A DNA stretch of 6,615 bases, taken from an uncultured Eubacteriales bacterium (lineage in GTDB: Bacteria; Bacillota; Clostridia; Oscillospirales; CAG-272). The DNA is taken from contig USMO01000093.1 in NCBI GenBank assembly GCA_900555785.1, positions 1 to 6,615 of the forward strand, given 5' to 3'. The notes beneath the pieces are model-generated. The model made no database searches and was not told the DNA's origin. It saw only the letters and a program-made list of their open reading frames with translations. Position 1 is the first letter of the stretch, and every line of letters starts with the position of its first letter. The position numbers and the translations under genes are program-made. This document shows positions 1-5,557 of the stretch, piece after piece.

Positions 1-851
1 GCTGTCATAGGCTCGTGAATCCATATGTTGGTTGTGGCGCCTCCGGCGGCAAAGGGCTGCCGCAGACGGTCCGCGTCTGCAACGGGGCGCACGACCAATA
101 CTGCGCGTCGCTCGGTGCTGGTGCGGTCCATGCCGGAGATGTGCTGGTGGCAACCGGAACTGCCTGGGTGGTGCTGGGCGTAACCGACCGGCTGATTCGG
201 TCGGGGAGCCACGTTTCCCCGGGGATTCATCCGGTCGCGGGGCTGTACGGCGCCATGGCATCGCTGGTCTCTGCCGGGTCGGTGCTCAAGTGGTATAAAA
301 ACCTGGTGGGGAGCGACTATGCCGCGCTGGACGCCGGGGCGATGACCCATCGCGAGAGCGCGAAGGACCTGTTTTTTGCGCCCTACCTTGCCGGGGCAGG
401 GTTCCCGCACCGGGACCCGGACGAACCGGCAAAGGTGATCGGTCTGAAGCTGGCGCATGACCGCTACGATCTTGCGCGGGCGCTGATGGAAGGCGTTGCG
501 TTTGAGGTGCGGCGCGTGCTGGAGGAATACAACCGGCTCGGCTGTCCTGCGGGGCAGCTGACTATGACCGGCAGGACAGCGCACAGCGAACTTTGGCGGG
601 GTATTCTGCGCGATGTAACGGGCTGTGGAATTTCGGTAACCGAAGAAGCCGACACCTGCTGCATCGGTGCCGCCATGCTGGCGGCGGTTGGCGCGGGACT
701 GTATCGCGACCTGCCGGAGGCTGCGGCGCATATGGCGCGCGTGACGCTGTTTGACACGCCGGACACCGACGGTGTTGCATTCTACAACGAAAAATACAGC
801 CGATACCGGGAACTGACCGGCGGCTGCGGGAAAAGTGAGGGAGAACTATGA
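1..851 (+). CDS. FGGY-family carbohydrate kinase, C-terminal part (5' truncated by window edge)
   Basis: ATP-dependent sugar kinase of the FGGY (xylulokinase/fuculokinase-like) family, cytosolic, expected to phosphorylate a ketose or polyol. The frame is open to the left edge (first full codon at base 3), with about 282 residues visible. Family members are usually near 500 residues, so roughly the N-terminal 200 or more, most of the sugar-binding domain, lie outside. Numbering from the internal GTG at 15, GAHDQ at 24-28 contains the probable catalytic base Asp (codon 93-95), followed by LGAG. GTA at 48-50 matches the family GTS/GTA turn. FFAPYLAGAG at 120-129 and the FGGY_C region at 184-227 (TGRTAHSELW ... 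GAAMLAAVGAG) give the nucleotide-binding half. The usual GG before the ADP site reads TG here. The GTG at 15 is not a likely start, because homology continues upstream of it. The stop overlaps the next start (ATGA), so the two are probably translationally coupled. Family is confident, substrate unknown. Confidence 0.9.
   Translation, partial: CHRLVNPYVGCGASGGKGLPQTVRVCNGAHDQYCASLGAGAVHAGDVLVATGTAWVVLGVTDRLIRSGSHVSPGIHPVAGLYGAMASLVSAGSVLKWYKNLVGSDYAALDAGAMTHRESAKDLFFAPYLAGAGFPHRDPDEPAKVIGLKLAHDRYDLARALMEGVAFEVRRVLEEYNRLGCPAGQLTMTGRTAHSELWRGILRDVTGCGISVTEEADTCCIGAAMLAAVGAGLYRDLPEAAAHMARVTLFDTPDTDGVAFYNEKYSRYRELTGGCGKSEGEL
837..843 (+). promoter_or_regulatory. Ribosome binding site for the TIM-like gene
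   Basis: GAGGGAG lies 4 nt before the ATG at 848 and inside the end of the kinase gene. It fixes the start at the ATGA overlap. Confidence 0.7.
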
Positions 852-1558
852 AAAGAACCATCCGGACCCCGTATTTTGAAATCGGGACCAAGAACTACAT
901 CTGGGGCGACAAGGTGTTGGAATACGCACTGGCGGCTGACCGTGCGGCGGAGAAATACGACATCGACGTCCTGTTCATCACAACGCCGGTTGAGCTGCGG
1001 CGCGTGGTGGAGAACACCAAGCATCTGATTGTTCTGGCACCCTACATGGACACCCTGCAGCCCGGGCGCGGCATGGCGGATATTCTGCCGGAGGCGCTGA
1101 AGGATGCCGGTGCTGCCGGTGTGGTGGTCAACCATTGCGAAAAGCCGATGTCCCTGCCGCAGATCAAGAAGACGATTGACCGCGCGCACGGGCTGGATAT
1201 GCTGGTGTTTGCCTGCGCCGACACGGTTGCCGAGGCAAAGGCGATTGCCGAGCTGCACCCGGACATCATCAACCCCGAGCCTTCCGAACTGATCGGCGGG
1301 AGCGGCGGTGCCGTCAGCGGCATGTCCTATGTTAAGGATTGCATTGATGCCATCAAGGCAATTGACCCCTCGATTCTGGTCGAGCAGGCTGCCGGAATTA
1401 CGAACGGTCAGCAGGTCTACGATTTCATCATGGCTGGCTCCGAGGCTGCCGGTGCGGCATCGGGCATCATGAACGCCGCCGACCCGCTGGCAAAGATTGA
1501 CGAGCTCATCGCTGCCACGCGCCGCGCGGCTGACGATCTGAAGAAAGGAAAGAACTGA
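848..1558 (+). CDS. Triosephosphate isomerase-fold protein (archaeal-TIM-like), substrate uncertain
   Basis: A 236-residue TIM-barrel protein resembling the short, archaeal type of triosephosphate isomerase. Visible landmarks are a lysine at K15 (GTKNY, 13-17) where TIM has NxK, NHCE at 95-98 matching the archaeal NHSE motif with catalytic His96, and EPSELIGG at 144-151 matching EPPELIGTG with catalytic Glu144. The phosphate-binding end is AAGITNG (181-187) and ASGIMNA (204-210), as in GAGI/ASG. The asparagine of the family NxK motif is Gly13 here, and the QH pair before the PG loop reads PY (65-66), so the active site is modified. Housekeeping TIM normally sits with other glycolytic genes. 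Here it lies between a sugar kinase and YjbQ/isomerase genes, which suggests a dedicated isomerase for a small phosphorylated ketose/aldose, in the way TIM homologues serve in tetritol catabolism. That role is inference. A normal TIM with relaxed motifs is the alternative. Confidence 0.82.
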   Translation: MKRTIRTPYFEIGTKNYIWGDKVLEYALAADRAAEKYDIDVLFITTPVELRRVVENTKHLIVLAPYMDTLQPGRGMADILPEALKDAGAAGVVVNHCEKPMSLPQIKKTIDRAHGLDMLVFACADTVAEAKAIAELHPDIINPEPSELIGGSGGAVSGMSYVKDCIDAIKAIDPSILVEQAAGITNGQQVYDFIMAGSEAAGAASGIMNAADPLAKIDELIAATRRAADDLKKGKN

Positions 1559-1559
1559 A

Positions 1560-2054
1560 ATGGTATTCCGGAAAAAGTACAAAGTGCAGTCAAACGACAA
1601 GGTCTGCACCTTCCACAACGTCACCGAGCAGGCAAAGGAAGCCCTGCGCGAGTCCGGCATTCAGAACGGCATTGTGGTGGTCTATTCCCATCACACGACC
1701 TGCAGCGTCATCACGCAGGAATGCGCGTTTGACATGTCGATGACCGGGCTGGAGACGCTTCAGCAGGATCTGGTCAACGTGATGGAGAACATCATTCCGA
1801 CCCAACGGAGCGAGGGCATGTATCTCCATCCGGGGCACAAGGCGCTGGTCTTTGCCGAGGAGCACGGCGAGGACAATCGCGGCTGCCACAACACCGACGC
1901 GCATCTGCGCTCCTCCATCATCGGCAGAAGCCAGACGATTGTTGTGGAGGACGGACAGATGGATCTTGGGGAGTTCGGGTTCATTTACTTTATCGATTTT
2001 GACCAGACCCGCGCGCGGGAACGCACCGTGCAGGTGATGGTCATCGGGGAATGA
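1560..2054 (+). CDS. yjbQ: YjbQ/UPF0047 family protein, paralogue 1
   Basis: A 164-residue member of the YjbQ (UPF0047) family, small soluble proteins; the E. coli member has been reported to have weak thiamin-phosphate-synthase activity, and the physiological reaction is not established. Family marks are SHHTTCS at 43-49, QE at 53-54, a conserved Asp in LQQDL (70), Pro80, His90 in HPG, NTDAHLRSSIIG at 111-122 with His115, and a C-terminal half with LGEF (136-139) and DQTRAR (148-153). The last two replace the more usual GTWQ and DGPRxR forms. The segment between Pro80 and NTDxH is longer than in compact members, which accounts for the extra length. The ATG at 1560 is 1 nt after the upstream stop, with AAAGGAA (1544-1550) as ribosome binding site. 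It is clearly homologous to the second copy at 4181. Its place inside a sugar operon argues for a role in sugar metabolism rather than thiamin supply; that is inference. Confidence 0.9.
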   Translation: MVFRKKYKVQSNDKVCTFHNVTEQAKEALRESGIQNGIVVVYSHHTTCSVITQECAFDMSMTGLETLQQDLVNVMENIIPTQRSEGMYLHPGHKALVFAEEHGEDNRGCHNTDAHLRSSIIGRSQTIVVEDGQMDLGEFGFIYFIDFDQTRARERTVQVMVIGE

Positions 2055-2057
2055 GGG
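2053..2057 (+). promoter_or_regulatory. Ribosome binding site overlapping the upstream stop codon
   Basis: GAGGG overlaps the TGA that ends the first YjbQ gene and lies 7 nt before the ATG at 2065. Termination and re-initiation at this junction are probably coupled. Confidence 0.6.
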
Positions 2058-2064
2058 ATAAACG

Positions 2065-3453
2065 ATGAAAAGAAAACCGAAAGTCGGGTTTCTCCCGCTT
2101 TATATTCTGACCTATGACGAAAGCACGCCGTTCATGCGCAAGACCGTTGACCGCCATGTTGCGGAGGTTTCCGAGCGCTTGGAGGCTATGGGGCTGGAGC
2201 TGGTCAAAGCGCCGGTCTGCCGGGTGAAGCCGGAGTTCGAAGCGGCGGTAAAGAGCTTTACCGATGCCGATGTCGACCTGATTATTACCCTGCACGCGGC
2301 GTATTCGCCCTCTTTGGAATCCATTGATGCGCTTTGCTCGACCAATCTCCCGCTGCTGATGCTGGATACGACCTACGATTACGAATTCAAGCCGTATTCC
2401 TACACCGAGGGGATGCTCTACAACCACGGCGTACAGGGCGTGATGGACCTCTCCAATCTGCTTTGCCGCAGAGGACGGCAGTTTGAGGTGGTTGCGGGCT
2501 TCCTCAACGAGAAGAACCCGGAGTATCCGTCGCTCTGCCGCAGAGTGACCGATTTTGCAAAGGCAGCCGTCATTCGTCACAAGCTGTCAAAAGCCCGCGT
2601 CGGCATTGTGGGGGATCCGTTTGTCGGCATGGGAGATTTCGGTATCCCGTTTGAAACGCTGCGTGAGACGATCGGTCTGGAGGTCGTTCCGTATGACCTG
2701 CAGGACTACACCTACCTTGATTCCGTAACGCAGGAAGAAATCGACGCGGAGTATGCCGCCAATTCCGAGCGGTTTGAGATGAAGGTCCCGCGCGAAGTCT
2801 ACGACTTTTCCACGCGCGTTTCCCTTGCGGTGCGCAAGTGGCTGGCAGACAAAAAGCTGGATGCGTTCAGCATGAACTTCAAAGCGGCGCGGAACGGGAC
2901 CTCTTTCCCGACCATGCCGTTTGCCGAGGCAAGCCTTGCCATGGAGCGCGGAATCGGTTACGCAGGGGAAGGCGATGTGCTGACCGCCGCGTTCGTTTCG
3001 GCGCTGATGGAAGCCTTTGACGAAGTTTCCTTTACCGAGATCTTCTGCCCCGACTGGAAGGACGGCTCGCTCTTTATGAGCCATATGGGAGAATACAATG
3101 TCGGTCTTTCCGTTCCGGAAGCAAAGCCGGTGATGAGCGAGAAGGAATTCAGCTTCGGCGATGCGTCCAACCCCGCCATCCTGCTCTCTCCGTTCCGCCC
3201 CGGAAAGGTGACCTACCTCAGCCTGAATCCGCAGGCAGAGGGCTACGGACTGTTCTCGGCTACCGGCACCATGCTTTACACGCCGCGCGACAACAAGCAG
3301 AACGACATTGTGTCCGGCTGGTTCCGTCCCGACATGCCGCTGCCGGAATTTCTGGAGACCTACAGCCGTGCGGGCGGCATTCACCACGCGGCGCTGATCT
3401 ATTCGGACACCGATATTTCGGGTGTTCTGGATGCTTTGAAGAGGATTCTGTAA
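2065..3453 (+). CDS. L-arabinose/L-fucose isomerase-family sugar isomerase
   Basis: A 462-residue protein of the L-fucose/L-arabinose isomerase fold, metal-dependent and cytosolic, expected to interconvert an aldose and a ketose. It shows the N-terminal Rossmann-like domain with LHAAYSPS (76-83), then YNHGVQGVMDL (119-129), equivalent to the NHG-H-GVQD stretch of AraA. VGDPFVGMGDFG is at 182-193 and GEGD at 301-304. Aligning with AraA, the four metal/catalytic positions E306, E333, H350 and H450 correspond to E302 (GEGD), E325 (TEIF), H340 (SHMGE) and H440 or H441 (GGIHHAAL), so all appear intact. Length is somewhat below AraA (about 500). The surrounding motifs differ from true AraA (no EGDW, no EDYTY), so L-arabinose is not the assumed substrate. 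A ribosome binding site overlaps the previous stop, and the SIS gene starts 1 nt after this stop. With the adjacent kinase it most likely supplies the ketose for phosphorylation. Confidence 0.88.
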   Translation: MKRKPKVGFLPLYILTYDESTPFMRKTVDRHVAEVSERLEAMGLELVKAPVCRVKPEFEAAVKSFTDADVDLIITLHAAYSPSLESIDALCSTNLPLLMLDTTYDYEFKPYSYTEGMLYNHGVQGVMDLSNLLCRRGRQFEVVAGFLNEKNPEYPSLCRRVTDFAKAAVIRHKLSKARVGIVGDPFVGMGDFGIPFETLRETIGLEVVPYDLQDYTYLDSVTQEEIDAEYAANSERFEMKVPREVYDFSTRVSLAVRKWLADKKLDAFSMNFKAARNGTSFPTMPFAEASLAMERGIGYAGEGDVLTAAFVSALMEAFDEVSFTEIFCPDWKDGSLFMSHMGEYNVGLSVPEAKPVMSEKEFSFGDASNPAILLSPFRPGKVTYLSLNPQAEGYGLFSATGTMLYTPRDNKQNDIVSGWFRPDMPLPEFLETYSRAGGIHHAALIYSDTDISGVLDALKRIL

Positions 3454-3454
3454 G

Positions 3455-4048
3455 ATGGAAGAGGGCATTTTGAACGACGCGATGCGGACCTTCTCGATTG
3501 AAGCGGAGTCGCTTGCCGAGACGGCGAAGGTGCTGGACCCCTCCGCATTTACCCGCGCGGTTGAAGCGCTTGCAAAGGCGCCGCGCATTGCGGCTGCGGG
3601 CTGCGGGCACACCGGCATTGCCTGCCGGCACTTTGCGCACCTGATGTGCTGCATTGAGCGTCCTGCGCGGTTTCTCTCTCCTGCCGAAGCGGTACACGGC
3701 GGCATGGGCTTTCTGCAGCCCGGTGACGTGATGCTGCTGGCATCGCGCGGGGGCAAGACCGACGAGCTGATGCCGATTGCCGACATCTGCCGCCGCAAGG
3801 GGATTACGGTTATCGGGGTGACCGAAAACCTGTCTTCTCCCTTGGCAGAAAAGTCCGACATTGTGCTTGCAATCAAGGTTACGCGTGAGTGCGACCCCTA
3901 CAACTGCCAGGGGACGACCAGTTTTGCCGTGACCTGCGCGGTCTTCGATGCGCTTCAGACGGCTGTTCTGGAGTACACCGGGTTCCGCAACGAAGAGTTT
4001 GCCATCATTCACCCCCACGGCGCTGTCGGAAAACGGCTGAATGGGTAA
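3455..4048 (+). CDS. SIS-domain phosphosugar isomerase-like protein (KpsF/GutQ/KdsD-like, no CBS domains)
   Basis: A 197-residue protein consisting of a single SIS (sugar isomerase) domain, related to arabinose-5-phosphate isomerases but lacking their C-terminal CBS pair. Visible motifs are AGCGHTG (48-54) for GxGKSG, PAEAVHGGMGF (76-86) with His81, ASRGGKTDEL (96-105) for SNSGESSE, TREC (143-146) with Glu145, GTTS (153-156) for PTSST, and FAIIHPHGAVGKRL (182-195) with His186 for the terminal HPGGALG. His81, Glu145 and His186 match the KdsD catalytic set. The lysine of GKSG is His52, and the Glu of SGES is Lys101. Either the substrate differs or it binds rather than isomerises. AAGAGGA (3439-3445) provides the ribosome binding site for the ATG at 3455, 1 nt after the isomerase stop. 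It is the last gene before a 132-nt gap with hairpins. 6-Phospho-3-hexuloisomerase or a sugar-phosphate sensor are other possibilities. Confidence 0.87.
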   Translation: MEEGILNDAMRTFSIEAESLAETAKVLDPSAFTRAVEALAKAPRIAAAGCGHTGIACRHFAHLMCCIERPARFLSPAEAVHGGMGFLQPGDVMLLASRGGKTDELMPIADICRRKGITVIGVTENLSSPLAEKSDIVLAIKVTRECDPYNCQGTTSFAVTCAVFDALQTAVLEYTGFRNEEFAIIHPHGAVGKRLNG

Positions 4049-4052
4049 GACC

Positions 4053-4069
4053 TTGGGGCACCGCCCCAA
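4053..4069 (+). repeat. Perfect 7-bp hairpin, TTGGGGC/GCCCCAA
   Basis: The arms at 4053-4059 and 4063-4069 are perfect inverted repeats around a 3-nt loop, starting 4 nt after the SIS gene stop. No T-run follows (the next bases are C-rich), so it is not a standard intrinsic terminator. It forms the first half of a two-hairpin element with the longer palindrome just downstream. Confidence 0.7.
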
Positions 4070-4075
4070 CCCCTG

Positions 4076-4105
4076 CTTAGAACCTTCTTGAAAGAAGGTT
4101 CTAAG
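4076..4105 (+). repeat. Perfect 13-14 bp palindrome between operon halves
   Basis: CTTAGAACCTTCTT (4076-4089) and AAGAAGGTTCTAAG (4092-4105) are exact reverse complements, with only 2 bases between, or a 13-bp stem with a 4-nt loop. The right arm is followed by a short direct repeat, AAGAACT at 4103-4109 and 4112-4118. There is no T-tract on either strand. The structure would stabilise the 3' end of the upstream transcript or act as an attenuation/processing site. It also has the look of a dispersed intergenic palindromic repeat; only one copy is present in this window. Confidence 0.75.
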
Positions 4106-4166
4106 AACTCCAAGAACTTTCAATAAGGGAAAACTTGGGGTTTGGTGAGTACGAATTTTATTGATT

Positions 4167-4172
4167 GAGGAG
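4167..4172 (+). promoter_or_regulatory. Strong ribosome binding site for second YjbQ gene
   Basis: GAGGAG lies 8 nt before the ATG at 4181, a near-ideal Shine-Dalgarno. It is stronger than those inside the upstream operon and supports independent translation initiation after the gap. Confidence 0.75.
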
Positions 4173-4180
4173 ATAAGAAA

Positions 4181-4801
4181 ATGGAATTTAAGGTTTATCA
4201 GAAGGAATTGGAGCTGCAGTCTCGGGGATGGATTCCCACGTTCCACGATGTTTCGAAGGAAGTGATTGAGATCGTCAAGGCATCCGGCGTGAAGAACGGC
4301 ACGGTTTGCATTGCGTCGCATCACACCACCTGCTCGGTCATGGTGCAGGAGTGCTCGCACGACATTGATTCGTTCGATCTGGAGTTCCTGCAGCACGACC
4401 TGCTGGACATCATGCGCAAGCTGGTTCCGGATTTCCGGGAGGAGCATCAGTACCGCCATCCCGGACCGATTCATGCGCAGTTCGGCAGATACGTTGACGA
4501 GCCCGGCGACTTCACCAGCATGAACACCGACGGGCACCTGCGCTCGGTCTTCTTCGGCAGAAGCGAGACGATGACCATTAAGGACGGCGTTCTGGACGGC
4601 GGCGAGTTCGCGCACATCTATTTCGTTGACTGGGACCAGGTTCGCGCGCGTCATCGCCAGCTGAACATCACGGTCATGGGCACGACCGAGGATGTGGAAG
4701 ACCGCAAGTGGAACAACGGCGAGGTGATCAACACCCTGCACAAGTTCACCGATGAGGAAAAGGCGTTTGACGTTCACTACACGCTTCAGCAGCAGAGATA
4801 A
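4181..4801 (+). CDS. yjbQ: YjbQ/UPF0047 family protein, paralogue 2, with C-terminal extension
   Basis: A 206-residue second member of the YjbQ family, homologous to the copy at 1560. Shared landmarks are TFHDVS (20-25), ASHHTTCSV (45-53), QEC (56-58), LQHDL (70-74), Pro83, HPG with His93, NTDGHLRS (115-122) with His119, FFGRSET (124-130), GGEFAHIYFVD (140-150) and DQVRARHR (152-159). The family-fold part ends near residue 167. A hydrophilic tail of about 40 residues follows, lacking any motif I recognise and absent from the first copy. The tail contains mixed charges and no membrane segment. It forms a two-gene unit with the FSA-like aldolase 12 nt downstream. Possible roles are a heteromer with the first copy, or a separate reaction on another intermediate in the same sugar pathway; both are inference. 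Family assignment is secure, function is not. Confidence 0.9.
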   Translation: MEFKVYQKELELQSRGWIPTFHDVSKEVIEIVKASGVKNGTVCIASHHTTCSVMVQECSHDIDSFDLEFLQHDLLDIMRKLVPDFREEHQYRHPGPIHAQFGRYVDEPGDFTSMNTDGHLRSVFFGRSETMTIKDGVLDGGEFAHIYFVDWDQVRARHRQLNITVMGTTEDVEDRKWNNGEVINTLHKFTDEEKAFDVHYTLQQQR

Positions 4802-4806
4802 GAGGG
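4802..4806 (+). promoter_or_regulatory. Ribosome binding site for the FSA-like aldolase
   Basis: GAGGG, immediately after the YjbQ stop codon and 7 nt before the ATG at 4814, fixes this start. Confidence 0.65.
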
Positions 4807-4813
4807 CAGAAAC

Positions 4814-5488
4814 ATGAAGTTTATTGTGGATTCGGCAGATCTCGCGCAGCTGCAGGACAGCTACGAGCATCTTGCCTGCGACGGTGTGACCACCAACCCC
4901 AGCATTCTGGCAAAATCCGGTGTGGCACCCTATGAGGTGCTCGGCAAAATCCGCGCCTTCATCGGCAAAGACGCAGACCTGCACGTGCAGGTAATTTCCG
5001 GCGACTGCGACACCATGCTGCAGGAGGCAAAATCGATCACCGATGCACTGGGAAAGAACACCTATATTAAGGTCCCGGTGACCAAGACCGGGCTGAAGGT
5101 CATCAAGGCGCTGAAGGCAGACGGCTACAACATCACGGCAACCGCAATCTACACCGCCGCGCAGGCATATCTTGCCGCACAGGCTGGCGCGGATTACGTA
5201 GCGCCGTATGTCAACCGCATCTATGACACCGGCGCGGACGGTGTGGAGGTGACCAAGCAGATTCAGACGCTCCTGCGCGCAGGCGGCTACCGGACGCAGG
5301 TTCTGGCGGCGAGCTTCAAGAATGTCGGTCAGGTAATGGCGCTGGCGGCTGCGGGCATTGATGCGGCAACCATCCAGCCGGATGTCATCTGGAAAATGGT
5401 AAACAACCCCACGGTTGACGCGGCGGTTGTTGCCTTCCGGAAGGATTTCGAGGGTCTGGCTGGCGTTGGCAGCGACATGAGAAAATAA
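4814..5488 (+). CDS. fsa: Fructose-6-phosphate aldolase-like protein of the small transaldolase (TalC/FSA) family
   Basis: A 224-residue single-barrel protein of the short transaldolase family, cytosolic class I aldolase chemistry. The Schiff-base lysine is K86 in YIKVPVT (84-90); GVTTNPSILAK (24-34) and LAASFKNVGQ (164-173) are the other family blocks. Two positions separate FSA from transaldolase. A glutamine (Q59 in HVQVIS) occupies the place where transaldolases have glutamate, and a tyrosine (Y132 in VAPYVNRI) the place where they have phenylalanine. Both are FSA-like here, as is the VAPYVNRI segment, which matches E. coli FsaA almost word for word. The expected reaction is reversible aldol cleavage of a ketose phosphate, releasing dihydroxyacetone (or a related donor) and an aldehyde phosphate such as glyceraldehyde 3-phosphate. 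It is the last gene of the cluster, and an intrinsic terminator begins 8 nt after its stop. A transaldolase acting on a sulfo- or deoxy-ketose phosphate cannot be excluded. Confidence 0.9.
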   Translation: MKFIVDSADLAQLQDSYEHLACDGVTTNPSILAKSGVAPYEVLGKIRAFIGKDADLHVQVISGDCDTMLQEAKSITDALGKNTYIKVPVTKTGLKVIKALKADGYNITATAIYTAAQAYLAAQAGADYVAPYVNRIYDTGADGVEVTKQIQTLLRAGGYRTQVLAASFKNVGQVMALAAAGIDAATIQPDVIWKMVNNPTVDAAVVAFRKDFEGLAGVGSDMRK

Positions 5489-5496
5489 GAGAAACC

Positions 5497-5534
5497 AAAA
5501 TCAGGGCTGAGCAACCGCTCGGTCCTGATTTTTT
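5497..5534 (+). terminator. Rho-independent terminator of the sugar operon
   Basis: A 16-bp stem pairs 5497-5512 with 5517-5532 around a 4-nt AACC loop, with two G-U pairs and otherwise perfect. It ends in six Ts (5529-5534). The A-run opening the left arm (5497-5500) pairs with part of the T-run, so the structure could also serve weakly on the opposite strand. It separates the catabolic genes from the protease gene. Confidence 0.92.
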
Positions 5535-5557
5535 CTCGGAAAACGGTAGAAAAAGGC

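Larger units (their letters stand above)
4049..4180. other. 132-nt intergenic spacer dividing the operon
   Basis: The gap between the SIS gene and the second YjbQ gene contains the two hairpins (4053-4105), the AAGAACT direct repeat and a further TTGGGG (4135-4140) echoing the first hairpin arm. The last 35 bases become AT-rich and end in a strong ribosome binding site. I see no convincing -35/-10 pair, so transcription of the downstream pair may be by read-through. This is the only sizeable gap within the cluster. Confidence 0.6.

Noticed and set aside
15..17. GTG at 15 as the true start of the kinase gene
   Set aside because: The frame stays open to the left edge and the visible protein begins in the middle of the FGGY fold, with no ribosome binding site before the GTG.
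4053..4105. Intrinsic terminator between the SIS and second YjbQ genes
   Set aside because: The stems are strong, but no run of Ts follows either hairpin on either strand, unlike the clear example at 5497-5534.
4135..4164. Promoter for the second YjbQ gene (TTGGGG with TATTGA, 18-bp spacer)
   Set aside because: The -10 matches only about half of the consensus and the -35 is weak; too little support to annotate.
2587..4984. Long open frames on the minus strand opposite the isomerase, SIS and second YjbQ genes (429 and 574 codons)
   Set aside because: They lie antisense to genes with clear family motifs, run across an intergenic gap, have no recognisable domain and no start context, and are expected by chance from GC-rich codon bias.
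1..5488. Sulfoquinovose (sulfo-TAL) operon
   Set aside because: A sugar isomerase and an FSA-like transaldolase are shared with that pathway, but an FGGY kinase and TIM-like protein are present and no sulfoquinovosidase, sulfolactaldehyde dehydrogenase/reductase or sulfonate exporter is visible. It remains possible only if flanking genes supply these.
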